39,183 bases of DNA from an uncultured Bacillota bacterium (GTDB lineage Bacteria > Bacillota_I > Bacilli_A > RF39 > UBA660), in NCBI GenBank assembly GCA_947364595.1, contig CANATJ010000006.1, positions 1 to 39,183 of the forward strand, read 5' to 3'. Made by a program: the position numbers and the translations under genes. Shown here piece by piece: positions 8,568 to 16,610 of the stretch. Numbering within the stretch: the stretch's first letter is position 1; each line of letters opens with the position of its first letter. The notes beneath the pieces are model-generated. The model saw only the letters and a program-made list of their open reading frames with translations. It did not search any database and was not told where the DNA came from.

Positions 8568-8817
8568 CTATATCACTTCCTTTTTCCTTAGAACAAACAT
8601 CCAAAACATAGCTTTCACTAATTGGATCAGCATCATCCAAAATAGGATTAACAATCTTATTAACTGCTAAACAATCATTAATATTAATATAACCTTTTTT
8701 ATCAATAATTAATCTAAGACAATTAACCCCATCTTCTTTGCCATAAAATACCTCATCTAAAACATATCCAGCTTCAGTAATTGGCCTATTTAAAAGCTTA
8801 TAAATTTTTTCTTCCAC
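8560..8817 (-). CDS. rimP: RimP-like ribosome maturation factor, shortened
   Basis: RimP helps 30S assembly. These 85 residues match its N-terminal alpha/beta domain: an initial helix with LLNRPITEAGYVLDEVFY, the LRLIIDKKGYININDCLAVNKIV segment in conserved form, and a YVLDV strand where other RimP proteins have YxLEVSSPG. The protein then stops after a charged tail, so the C-terminal SH3-like domain (about 65-70 residues) is missing. The start is GTG at 8817 with GGAGG six bases before it. The reading frame runs into nusA with an eight-base overlap, so no lost half is visible downstream. It may be a genuinely reduced form rather than a recent break. Confidence 0.8.
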   Translation of the reverse strand: MEEKIYKLLNRPITEAGYVLDEVFYGKEDGVNCLRLIIDKKGYININDCLAVNKIVNPILDDADPISESYVLDVCSKEKGSDIDG

Positions 8818-8840
8818 GAAACACCTCCAAAACTATATTA

Positions 8841-8862
8841 AAGAGTGGGATATCCCACTCTT
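8841..8862 (-). promoter_or_regulatory. Perfect 11-bp hairpin in the rimP-nusA leader
   Basis: AAGAGTGGGAT is followed at once by its exact complement, a 22-base palindrome lying between the predicted start of transcription and the rimP Shine-Dalgarno site. No good T run follows on the minus strand, so it looks more like a leader RNA structure than a terminator. It could weakly end readthrough from the LCP gene upstream. Confidence 0.5.
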
Positions 8863-8886
8863 GTTTCTTTTCATGAAGTCAATCAC

Positions 8887-8915
8887 ATTATAACAAATTA
8901 TATGCAGTTTGACTA
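8887..8915 (-). promoter_or_regulatory. Promoter of rimP-nusA-rnpM-infB-rbfA
   Basis: On the minus strand TAGTCA (8915-8910), 17 bases, TATAAT (8892-8887). The -10 is perfect and the -35 matches four of six. The transcript would start near 8880, giving a leader of about 63 bases that contains the palindrome at 8841-8862. Confidence 0.6.
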
Positions 8916-8929
8916 GTGTTTTGATTAAA

Positions 8930-10333
8930 TTAATTTATTTCGTCATATTTTTGACCATTAATAATCCCGCTTATATATTTATGAGCCATACTAACCGTCT
9001 TCTCATCCGGAATCATAACATACAAATTTCTTCCAGGCATCGAATAACATTGACCTTTAGATCCATTTCCATCCACACTTATCGAATTAATATTCCAAGT
9101 AGGCATACCATTTAATTGAAACTTAATAAACTGTTTCATATCATTATGACTCATGTTAGTTTGAAAAATATTAGATAAACTTGTCATTAACTGATTATAA
9201 TTTTTTAAAAGAACCTCACTATTAGTAATTTTATTTAATATAGCAGCAATAACCTCTTCTTGATGTTTTCCTCTATCACGATCACCACCAGGTAAAACAT
9301 GTCTTATTCTTGAAAACATCAAAGCTTCTTTACCATTTAAATGATTAATACCCTTTTTAAATCTATATCCATATTCACTAAAATCAAAAGGCGAATATAC
9401 ATCTACCCCACCAATAGAATCAACAACCTTTATAAGGGTAGTAAAATTAACTCTAAAATAATAATCAATATCTATATCAAGAAAATCTTCAATAGTTAAA
9501 GCCGACATAGAAATACCATATATTCCAGCATGAGTAAGTTTATCCTTAGCATTTATACCATGCAATTTAACATAATAATCCCTAGGAATATGCGTCAGCA
9601 AAATCTCTTTTGTTTTAGGATTAACTGTCATAATAATATTAACATCACTTCTAGAATTAGTACTAATATCACCAGAAACATCAATACCACTTATCAAAAT
9701 ATTAAAACTATTTTTAGTAATATTAGTCTTACCACCAGAAACTAAACTTTCCGTTTTTAAAGTTATCTTTTTAATAATTCTTACCCTTTTAGAAAAGTCC
9801 TTATTTTCATCACAAATCAAATCATAATAAGCGGAATTTAAAAATACTCCATCTACTTTATCCATACCATCAGTTATATCCACAACATTATTTAAAGTAA
9901 CTTTTTCAAAATTAATTTCCTCTTCTAACTTTGAAACCGCATCTTTATTCTCCATAAAAACACCAATGTTTTTACCATTTAAATCATTAATATGTTTAAA
10001 ATCACTACTTTTTGAAACAATCAAATAATATGTCTTAGTTTCCTCTTTTAAATCATTTATATTGCCAAAAAAACTATTAGTTGTATGTAAATAAAAAATT
10101 AAAGACGCACTACCTATAATAAAAATTATCTCAAATATAGATAAAAAAACCTTAGAAACTCCCTTTTTTATAAATTTAAATCCTAAACTTACTAATACAA
10201 AAAGGAAAACAATAGCTCCAATCAATATAAATAAATATTTATCAGGTAATATTCCTAATATCCAAATTTCAGTGCCCAAGGCCAAAAAAGAAATTAAAAA
10301 TAAAACATATATTAATCTATACAAAATTTTCAT
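8930..10333 (-). CDS. LytR-CpsA-Psr (LCP) family glycopolymer ligase
   Basis: LCP proteins move undecaprenyl-linked polymers (capsule, teichoic acid) onto peptidoglycan at the outer membrane face. Here 467 residues begin with three or so hydrophobic helices (about 5-110). An extracellular region of about 90 residues follows, with a periplasmic-binding-protein-like look (LNGKNIGVFMENKDAVSKLE), and then the LCP domain with NSFNILISGIDV, SRSDVNIIMTVNP, THIPRDYYV and GKEALMFSRIRH. GAGGTGAGATA precedes the ATG at 10333; an upstream in-frame start lacks such a site. It is transcribed away from the capsule operon, which fits a role in attaching that polymer. Confidence 0.92.
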   Translation of the reverse strand: MKILYRLIYVLFLISFLALGTEIWILGILPDKYLFILIGAIVFLFVLVSLGFKFIKKGVSKVFLSIFEIIFIIGSASLIFYLHTTNSFFGNINDLKEETKTYYLIVSKSSDFKHINDLNGKNIGVFMENKDAVSKLEEEINFEKVTLNNVVDITDGMDKVDGVFLNSAYYDLICDENKDFSKRVRIIKKITLKTESLVSGGKTNITKNSFNILISGIDVSGDISTNSRSDVNIIMTVNPKTKEILLTHIPRDYYVKLHGINAKDKLTHAGIYGISMSALTIEDFLDIDIDYYFRVNFTTLIKVVDSIGGVDVYSPFDFSEYGYRFKKGINHLNGKEALMFSRIRHVLPGGDRDRGKHQEEVIAAILNKITNSEVLLKNYNQLMTSLSNIFQTNMSHNDMKQFIKFQLNGMPTWNINSISVDGNGSKGQCYSMPGRNLYVMIPDEKTVSMAHKYISGIINGQKYDEIN

Positions 10334-10355
10334 TATCTCACCTCTAGTCGCCAAT

Positions 10356-10384
10356 ATTCTACTAAAAAACAAGAACAAAGTCAA
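10356..10384 (-). promoter_or_regulatory. Promoter of the LCP gene
   Basis: On the minus strand TTGACT (10384-10379), 17 bases, TAGAAT (10361-10356), about 22 bases before the LCP start codon. Confidence 0.7.
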
Positions 10385-10397
10385 AAAAAGAACTTAT

Positions 10398-10502
10398 TTA
10401 AAATAAATTTTTCTCTAAAAAAGCATCATAATCTTTACCAAGCTTTAAACATCTCAAAACAAAAAACACAATTAATAAATATCCAAATATTAATATTTTC
10501 AT
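10398..10502 (-). CDS. Possible 34-residue membrane peptide
   Basis: This is a short frame starting ATG at 10502 with AGGTGA four bases upstream. It encodes one hydrophobic helix (ILIFGYLLIVFFVL) followed by a charged tail, RCLKLGKDYDAFLEKNLF. A longer in-frame version (to 10598) is possible, but its start lacks an evident ribosome site. It lies just upstream of the LCP gene on the same strand. It is not a recognised family, and coding status is uncertain. Confidence 0.4.
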   Translation of the reverse strand: MKILIFGYLLIVFFVLRCLKLGKDYDAFLEKNLF

Positions 10503-10604
10503 ATACTCACCTATTATAATAATAGCAAATTCCCCATACAAAATCCATAAACTTAACAAATAATGGAAAAAAATCCTTTCAAAAAAACATTTCCCCATTT
10601 AAAT

Positions 10605-10633
10605 TTGACAAAAAATACGTTTTTTGCTAGTAT
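10605..10633 (+). promoter_or_regulatory. Promoter of the capsule operon
   Basis: A perfect TTGACA (10605-10610) is followed after 17 bases by TAGTAT (10628-10633). An alternative TATAAC lies three bases further on with a 20-base spacer, which is less favourable. It is the only clear promoter seen before the ten-gene plus-strand run. Confidence 0.65.
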
Positions 10634-10636
10634 AAC

Positions 10637-10685
10637 TCACCGTAAACGAAAGGGACTTCTTATATAAAGAAGCAATCAGGGGTGA
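10637..10685 (+). promoter_or_regulatory. Leader hairpin that can hide the Shine-Dalgarno site of the capsule operon
   Basis: TCACC (10637-10641) can pair with GGTGA (10681-10685), the Shine-Dalgarno region of the first gene. Inside is a second hairpin, CTTCTT (10656-10661) with AAGAAG (10667-10672), and unpaired GTAAACGAAAGGGA. The arrangement would allow control of translation by a ligand, protein or temperature. I could not match it to a known riboswitch class. Confidence 0.4.
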
Positions 10686-10689
10686 AAAC

Positions 10690-11913
10690 ATGAAAAAAAC
10701 ATTTTTAATATGCTTAATTACATTACTATCACTAGGTAATATAGGTGCGCAAGCACTTACATCACAAACAACCATTAAAAGCACTAAAAAACTATCCAAA
10801 TATATAACCAACTATGACCAAAAATATATAGTCTATAAAACAAACGATAATAATACCGTTTATAGTTTAGATGCAGATAAACAATCATTAAAAAAGAAAA
10901 CAACAATTTCCTTTTATGGTAATGCTGACTCTGGACTATTATATATACTAGAAAACAGTTATCCAAATAAAAAAATAACTGGTAACTCAAAAATAGACCA
11001 ATATATAACTCAAAGTGCGATATGGTTATATTTAGACAAAACAAAACAAGGGACACCTGTAAATGAATTAAACCTAGAAAACAACAAAAAAGACACATAT
11101 GGATTAATAAAAAATTATATTAAGCCATTAGTAAAAGAAGCTTTAAATGCCAAAAACAATAATTATAAAACTACAATGCCAAGCATTAACGTAAATATAG
11201 ATAATACTGTTTTAACACTTTCTAAAAACAAAAAATACTATGAATCAGACTATATCACAGTTTCTTTAGCTACGGCTGATAAATATGAAGTCATTGCCAA
11301 AAACATAATAGTAATGGATGAAAATGGCAATGAAAAAACTACCTTTAATTTTAAAGAAAAATTTAAAATTAAAGTTCCAAAAAATAATAAAAATAAAAAA
11401 ATTAGTGTAACTGTAAAAGCAACAGGAATTCAAAATATGGCAAGAATGTATAAAACAAACGATAATAAGTTACAAAAGGTAATCGGTTTATTCCAAGAAA
11501 AACATTCGTTAAATCAAACAATTAACTTCACTATTCCATTAAAACAAACATGTAAATTTATAGACGGAATATACCATGACAAAGCTGGAAAAGAAACTGA
11601 TAAAGATACATATATGAAAGAATGTAATAATATTTGTAAAGTCATTGATAACACATACTATGACAAAAATGGCAAAAAGACAAACGAAAAAACATATACA
11701 AAAGAATGTAAAAATTCTTGTTCATTTGATGGTAATACATACTATGGATTAGATAATAGAAAAGTCGATGAATATACCTATAAACAAGAATGCGGACACG
11801 AAATAAATGTTCCAAGCACTAATTCTAATATCTCATCAACAACTATAATTTCTAGTATATTACTTATAATAAGTGGATCAATATTACTATATAAAAAACA
11901 AAAGATAAATTAA
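10690..11913 (+). CDS. Secreted, wall-anchored-looking surface protein with thioester-domain-like N-terminus
   Basis: The 407 residues start with a signal peptide (about 1-22). The segment around 57-112 resembles bacterial surface thioester domains: VYSLD at 57-61 aligns with their VYCLD, and TQSAIW at 107-112 matches the conserved Gln motif. The Cys that would form the thioester is Ser59 here. A beta-rich stretch (about 165-285) follows. Next come three tandem repeats with Cys pairs 288/312, 316/340 and 344/368, each repeat exactly 28 residues. The end is VPSTN (374-378), a hydrophobic helix and a KKQK tail, resembling a variant sortase signal. It precedes the capsule co-polymerase gene by 11 bases without a terminator, so it is first in that operon. 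Its binding target is unknown. Confidence 0.75.
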   Translation: MKKTFLICLITLLSLGNIGAQALTSQTTIKSTKKLSKYITNYDQKYIVYKTNDNNTVYSLDADKQSLKKKTTISFYGNADSGLLYILENSYPNKKITGNSKIDQYITQSAIWLYLDKTKQGTPVNELNLENNKKDTYGLIKNYIKPLVKEALNAKNNNYKTTMPSINVNIDNTVLTLSKNKKYYESDYITVSLATADKYEVIAKNIIVMDENGNEKTTFNFKEKFKIKVPKNNKNKKISVTVKATGIQNMARMYKTNDNKLQKVIGLFQEKHSLNQTINFTIPLKQTCKFIDGIYHDKAGKETDKDTYMKECNNICKVIDNTYYDKNGKKTNEKTYTKECKNSCSFDGNTYYGLDNRKVDEYTYKQECGHEINVPSTNSNISSTTIISSILLIISGSILLYKKQKIN

Positions 11914-11924
11914 GGGAGGATATC

Positions 11925-12596
11925 ATGGAAGAACTTAACGCAAAAGAAATCATAAATTTCTTTATATCAAAAATATATTTTATAGTTATTTTTATCATCA
12001 TCTTTGCAGCTGCTGGTTATTTCTACTTTGCCCATATTCAAACACCACGCTATCATAGTTCAACAACTATTATCTTAGTAAGTGAAAAAGAAGATACAAA
12101 TGCATCAAATCTAAACCTAAATAAACAATTAGTTTCAACTTATAGTGAAATTGTAAAAAATAGAAGCGTTTTAAATAAAGTTATCAACAAACTTGATTTA
12201 AACATAAGTGCGCAAAAATTAGCCAAAGACATCTCAGTTACCTCTATTAACGATACTGAAATCATTAAAATAGAAGTTAGTAATAAAAACAAAAAATTAG
12301 CTCGTGATATTGCCGAAGAAGTAGCTATAACATTCATATCAGAAGTTAACGACATATATAACCTACAAAACGTTACCATTTTATCACAACCACAAATAGA
12401 AAATACTCCTTATAATGTTTCAATCGTCAAACAAACAGCGCTATCAGGATTTACTGGATTATTCATAAGTACAATAATAGTATTTCTAATCTATTACTTT
12501 GACACTACCATAAAATCCACAGAAACAATCGAAAACAAAGCAAAATTAACAGTATTAGGAACTGTAGAAAAGGTGAAAATTAATGGAAACAAATAA
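11925..12596 (+). CDS. cpsC: Capsule polysaccharide co-polymerase, Wzz/CpsC type
   Basis: This membrane protein governs polymer length and activates its partner tyrosine kinase. The 223 residues have two transmembrane helices (about 16-34 and 165-188) flanking an extracellular coiled region, with both termini cytoplasmic, as in CpsC/CapA/YwqC. A conserved segment near the second helix reads LSQPQIENTPYNVS. GGGAGG precedes the ATG at 11925. Its 3' end overlaps the next gene, the kinase, by 14 bases, the usual arrangement for a split BY-kinase pair. Confidence 0.9.
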   Translation: MEELNAKEIINFFISKIYFIVIFIIIFAAAGYFYFAHIQTPRYHSSTTIILVSEKEDTNASNLNLNKQLVSTYSEIVKNRSVLNKVINKLDLNISAQKLAKDISVTSINDTEIIKIEVSNKNKKLARDIAEEVAITFISEVNDIYNLQNVTILSQPQIENTPYNVSIVKQTALSGFTGLFISTIIVFLIYYFDTTIKSTETIENKAKLTVLGTVEKVKINGNK

Positions 12597-13272
12597 AAAT
12601 GAAATAATTTTAAATGATAACCCCAAGTCATCTTTTAGTGAATCTATAAAATCAATTAGAGCAAATTTAAAATTTTCTGATTTAGATGGAAATAAAAAAG
12701 TAATTCTAATGACTAGTGCTAACCCTGGTGAAGGAAAAAGCTTCATAACAGCCAACCTAGCTGCCGCCTTTGCTAAAGATAACAAAAAAACATTAATCAT
12801 CGATGCTGATTTAAGAAAAGGACGCCAACACAGAATATTCCAAACAAGAAACAATACAAATCTTGGTTATTCAAACATGATCGTAAACGTAAATAAAGAA
12901 GGATTTGATATCACATCTTACATAAATAAAACAAGTATCCCTAATTTAGACTTTATAAATTTAGGAGCTACTCCACCTTCTCCAACTGAATTATTATCAG
13001 CTGATAATAATAAAATTTTGTTAAACATTTTAAAAGAAAAATATGATTATATTTTCTTAGACTGCCCACCAGTTTTAGGACTTAGTGATACATTAATATT
13101 AAGTAGATTATCTGATTATAATATTGTTGTTGCTACTAATAAAAAAACAAAATTAGAAAATTTAATTGACGTAAAAAAAGCTTTTGAAAAGGCAAAAACA
13201 AGTGTAACTGGGGTTATTTTAAACCAAGTAGAAAAAAAACATAATAATTATTATGGATATTATGGTGAATAA
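12583..13272 (+). CDS. cpsD: Tyrosine-protein kinase, BY-kinase, CpsD type
   Basis: This cytoplasmic autokinase works with CpsC to control polymer assembly. Walker A is SANPGEGKS (45-53), Walker A' is LIIDADLRKG (71-80) and Walker B lies around YIFLDCPP. The extreme C-terminus carries a tyrosine cluster, NNYYGYYGE (221-229), with four Tyr that are the expected autophosphorylation sites. At 229 residues it is the normal length of the Gram-positive form. AAAGGTG sits inside the end of cpsC and serves the ATG at 12583. Confidence 0.95.
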   Translation: METNKNEIILNDNPKSSFSESIKSIRANLKFSDLDGNKKVILMTSANPGEGKSFITANLAAAFAKDNKKTLIIDADLRKGRQHRIFQTRNNTNLGYSNMIVNVNKEGFDITSYINKTSIPNLDFINLGATPPSPTELLSADNNKILLNILKEKYDYIFLDCPPVLGLSDTLILSRLSDYNIVVATNKKTKLENLIDVKKAFEKAKTSVTGVILNQVEKKHNNYYGYYGE

Positions 13273-13274
13273 AT

Positions 13275-13991
13275 ATGAAAGATCTTCATACCCACATTCT
13301 ATTTGGAATTGACGATGGCGCTTCTAATTTAGAAGAATCTATCGAAATGTTAAAAAAATTGCAAGAAAATGGCGTTACCGATGTTATGTTAACTCCACAT
13401 TATATTGAAAAAAGCATATATAATTGTAACAACAAAGAAAAAGAAAAAATATTTAAAAAAATAAAAGAAGAATTAAAACAAAAAAATCTAAACATTAATA
13501 TTTATTTAGGTAATGAAGTTATGATAAATAACAATCTAATTACTCTTTTAAAAAATGAAATAACCACATTAAATGGCTCAAGATATTTATTAATAGAATT
13601 ACCAATGAATAATGAATTTAAAGACTTAGATTTGATCATAAAAGAATTAATTCAAAACAAAATAATTCCTATTATTGCCCACCCAGAAAGATATTATTAT
13701 GTAATAAAAGACTATAAATGGGTAAAAAATTATTTAGAAATGGGCGTATTATTCCAAGGAAATTATGAAAGCCTATTTGGAAAATATGGCTATCACTGCA
13801 AAAAAACACTAAAAAAATTATTAAAAATAAATGCTATTCATTTTTTAGGATCAGACATCCACAAAAAAAATGCAACATGTAATCTAAACAAACTAAATAA
13901 AAAATTAAAAAGAATAATAACAGACGAAAAAACAATAAAAAAATTAACAAACGATAATTTTACAAAAGTTATTAAAAACGAATTAATATAG
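13275..13991 (+). CDS. cpsB: PHP-family tyrosine-protein phosphatase, CpsB/YwqE type
   Basis: This manganese-dependent phosphatase removes phosphate from the CpsD tyrosine cluster. The 238 residues show the PHP metal ligands: DLHTHIL (H5, H7), GIDDGA, MLTPHYIE, LGNEVM, PIIAHPERYY and LGSDIH. It begins three bases after cpsD. Co-polymerase, kinase and phosphatase therefore form a complete regulatory cycle. Family assignment is secure; the target is inferred from context. Confidence 0.94.
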   Translation: MKDLHTHILFGIDDGASNLEESIEMLKKLQENGVTDVMLTPHYIEKSIYNCNNKEKEKIFKKIKEELKQKNLNINIYLGNEVMINNNLITLLKNEITTLNGSRYLLIELPMNNEFKDLDLIIKELIQNKIIPIIAHPERYYYVIKDYKWVKNYLEMGVLFQGNYESLFGKYGYHCKKTLKKLLKINAIHFLGSDIHKKNATCNLNKLNKKLKRIITDEKTIKKLTNDNFTKVIKNELI

Positions 13992-14011
13992 AAAGTTTTC
14001 AAGGTGTTAGT

Positions 14012-14635
14012 ATGTATAAGTATATTAAAAGAATTATTGACATTATTTTAGCCGCCATACTTTTAATTTTATTTATGATACCAATGATCATAATTACTTT
14101 GTGTATAAAACTAGATAGCAAAGGTCCAGTGTTATTTAAACAAAAAAGAACTGGTTATAAAGGTAAAGAATTTACCTTATATAAATTTAGAAGTATGTCC
14201 ATAAATAACGATGTATTAGACTTTAAAAATCAAAATAAAATTACCAAAGTTGGCTATTTTTTGAGAAAAACTTCTTTAGATGAATTACCTCAATTTATAA
14301 ACATTTTGAAAGGCGAAATGTCTTTTATCGGACCAAGACCTTGGATTACTGAGTATGCAAGGTTATTTACTGAAAAACAAAAAAGAAGATTAGATGCTAT
14401 TCCAGGCATCACTGGACTTGCTCAAGTAAACGGAAGAAATAATATAAGTATTATTGATAAAATTAATTATGATATAAAATATGTAGAAAATTTTTCATTT
14501 GTAATGGATCTAAAAGTAATTTTAAAAACCATCAAAACCGTATTTTCCAAACAAGGCGCTGACATCGATAAAAAAGGGATAAAAAATGAACTAGATATCT
14601 TAAAAGAAAATTACCTAAACATTCAAATCATATAA
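14012..14635 (+). CDS. Initiating sugar-phosphate transferase (bacterial sugar transferase family)
   Basis: This enzyme transfers a sugar-1-phosphate from a UDP-sugar to undecaprenyl phosphate, starting each repeat unit. The short 207-residue form holds one N-terminal membrane segment (about 8-30) and the catalytic domain with FKQKRTGYKG, FTLYKFRSM, RKTSLDELPQ, GEMSFIGPRP and PGITGLAQVNGR. It lacks the extra N-terminal membrane domain of WbaP/CpsE. The sugar (for example galactose or N-acetyl-amino sugar) cannot be read from the sequence. Confidence 0.92.
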   Translation: MYKYIKRIIDIILAAILLILFMIPMIIITLCIKLDSKGPVLFKQKRTGYKGKEFTLYKFRSMSINNDVLDFKNQNKITKVGYFLRKTSLDELPQFINILKGEMSFIGPRPWITEYARLFTEKQKRRLDAIPGITGLAQVNGRNNISIIDKINYDIKYVENFSFVMDLKVILKTIKTVFSKQGADIDKKGIKNELDILKENYLNIQII

Positions 14636-14646
14636 GGGGGCAAAAC

Positions 14647-15399
14647 ATGAAAGATCTTGTTAGTATTATCATACCAGTTTATAATGCTGAAAAATTTATC
14701 GAAGACACCATCAAAAGTGTAATTAATCAAACATATAAAAACTGGCAACTAATTATCATAGATGACCATTCTACAGATGGTAGCGTTAATATAATTAAAG
14801 AATTTACAAAAAACAATAATAAAATCAAATTAATAAAGCTTAAAAAAAATAACGGCGTAGCCATTGCTCGTAATAAAGGAATAAACTTAGCTAAAGGTAA
14901 ATACCTATGCTTTTTAGATGCCGACGATTTATGGCATCCCGAAAAATTGAACAAACAAATTTCTTTCATGAAAAAATATAACTGCCCTTTTAGTTTTACT
15001 GGTTATGAATTTGCCGATATTACAGGTAAACCTAATGGTAAAAAAGTTTATATTAAAAATAAGTTCACATATAAACAAGCATTAAAAAACACCACAATTT
15101 GGACAAGCACAGTCATGATAGATTTAACTCAACTATCATCAAAACAAATATTAATGCCAAATATAAAAAGTGAAGACACAGCCACTTGGTGGAACATATT
15201 AAAACAAATAGATTATGCTTATGGATTAAACGAAATTTTATCATATTATAGAAGAAGCAATAACACACTTTCTTCAAATAAAATAGAAGCTATAAAAAGA
15301 ATATGGAATTTATATCGTAATCATGAAAAATTAAGTATACCATATAGTTTATATAACTTTTGCCATTACGCATTTAATGCAGTAAAAAGAAGGATTTAG
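14647..15399 (+). CDS. Glycosyltransferase family 2
   Basis: This is a 250-residue GT-A fold transferase with VSIIIPVYNAEKF at the start, the nucleotide-binding DDHSTDGS motif, RNKGINLAKG and the metal-binding FLDADDLW. It adds one sugar to the lipid-linked repeat unit at the cytoplasmic membrane face; donor and acceptor are unknown. Related to the enzyme at 16603 but clearly distinct and shorter. Preceded by AAGGGGG. Confidence 0.9.
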   Translation: MKDLVSIIIPVYNAEKFIEDTIKSVINQTYKNWQLIIIDDHSTDGSVNIIKEFTKNNNKIKLIKLKKNNGVAIARNKGINLAKGKYLCFLDADDLWHPEKLNKQISFMKKYNCPFSFTGYEFADITGKPNGKKVYIKNKFTYKQALKNTTIWTSTVMIDLTQLSSKQILMPNIKSEDTATWWNILKQIDYAYGLNEILSYYRRSNNTLSSNKIEAIKRIWNLYRNHEKLSIPYSLYNFCHYAFNAVKRRI

Positions 15400-15404
15400 A
15401 TAAA

Positions 15405-16610
15405 ATGATAAAAAAAATAAAAGATAGTTTAAAATATATAAAAATAAAAGATATTGCTAAAATATTTATTTTTATTATTATTTTAATTCCTAGTTTAATA
15501 TATAAACTATACTTAAAAATAATAAACAAAAAATTATACTTAATATGTGAAGATCCAAACGAAGCCTGTGATAATGGTTATCACCTATTTAAATATATAA
15601 GAACTTATCATAAAAAAGACAACTTCTATTATGCCATAAACCCCAAAGCTAAAGACTATAAAAAAGTTAAAAAGTATGGCAATATAATTAAATTTGGTAG
15701 TTTAAAACATTGGATTTATTATTTGTCAGCCACCAAAAATATCAGCACTCATAAATACGGCAATCCAAATCCTCCCCTATTTTACGTTTTACATGTTTAT
15801 TTAAATTTATTTAACAATAGAATCTTCCTTCAGCACGGAATTACAAAAGATGATTCAAAATGGATGTATTACAAAAACACCAAATTTAATACCGTCGTAT
15901 GTGCTGCTAAAGATGAATATGAATACATCAAAAAAAACTTTGGTTATCCTAAAGGAAGCGTTAAATATTTAGGCTTCCCAAGATTTGATAACTTAAAGAA
16001 AAACAAAACGAATAATAAACAAATAGTAATAATGCCAACATGGAGAAATTGGCTTGGACGAGATACAAATAATAAACAAATAGACTTTAAAAACGAAATG
16101 TATTATCAAAAATACAATAGTTTATTAAATAACACAAAACTAAATAATTACTTAAATAAAAATAATATCATCCTATACTTTTTTCCACATAGAAATATGC
16201 AAAAATATAAAAATTATTTTAAACAAACAAAAAACATAAAAATAGTCACAAACCAAGATATAGATATTCAAGATTTAATCATAAAATCTGCCTTAATGAT
16301 CACTGATTATTCTAGTGTTGCTATGGATTTTGCCTATATGAAAAAACCTGTTTTATATTATCAATTTGATCAAAAGCAATATAGAAAAAATCAATTACAA
16401 CAAGGATACTTTTCCTATGAAAAAAACGGCTTTGGAAAAATATATAAAAACGAAAATAATTTAGTAAAAGAAATTATAAACATATGTGAAAACAATTACA
16501 AAGTAGAAGAAAAATATCTAAACAGAATAGAAAAATTCTTTGAATTAAATGATAATCAAAACTCTAAAAGAGTATATGAAATGATAATAAAAGGAGAAAA
16601 ACATGAATGA
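15405..16610 (+). CDS. CDP-glycerol glycerophosphotransferase-like enzyme (TagB/TagF family)
   Basis: This membrane-associated enzyme of the family adds glycerol phosphate (or a related polyol phosphate) from a CDP donor. The 401 residues have an N-terminal hydrophobic segment (about 17-40) and the family signatures FLQHGITKDDSKW, YLGFPRFDN, IVIMPTWRNWLGR, FFPHRNM and ITDYSSVAMDFAYMKKPVLYY. The hits around HG and DYSS correspond to catalytic and CDP-binding regions in TagF. In a capsule operon this suggests a phosphopolyol decoration or backbone. The exact substrate is inferred from family only. It overlaps the next gene by eight bases. Confidence 0.88.
   Translation: MIKKIKDSLKYIKIKDIAKIFIFIIILIPSLIYKLYLKIINKKLYLICEDPNEACDNGYHLFKYIRTYHKKDNFYYAINPKAKDYKKVKKYGNIIKFGSLKHWIYYLSATKNISTHKYGNPNPPLFYVLHVYLNLFNNRIFLQHGITKDDSKWMYYKNTKFNTVVCAAKDEYEYIKKNFGYPKGSVKYLGFPRFDNLKKNKTNNKQIVIMPTWRNWLGRDTNNKQIDFKNEMYYQKYNSLLNNTKLNNYLNKNNIILYFFPHRNMQKYKNYFKQTKNIKIVTNQDIDIQDLIIKSALMITDYSSVAMDFAYMKKPVLYYQFDQKQYRKNQLQQGYFSYEKNGFGKIYKNENNLVKEIINICENNYKVEEKYLNRIEKFFELNDNQNSKRVYEMIIKGEKHE

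Noticed and set aside
10637-10685. Cyclic di-GMP riboswitch (GEMM-I) upstream of the capsule operon.
   Set aside because: CGAAAG, GGAC and GCAA are present, but the conserved GACGCAAAGC core and receptor are not continuous; kept only as an unclassified leader.
10599-11098. Minus-strand frames opposite the surface-protein gene.
   Set aside because: They overlap a gene with a clear signal peptide and repeats, and show only hydrophobic antisense composition.
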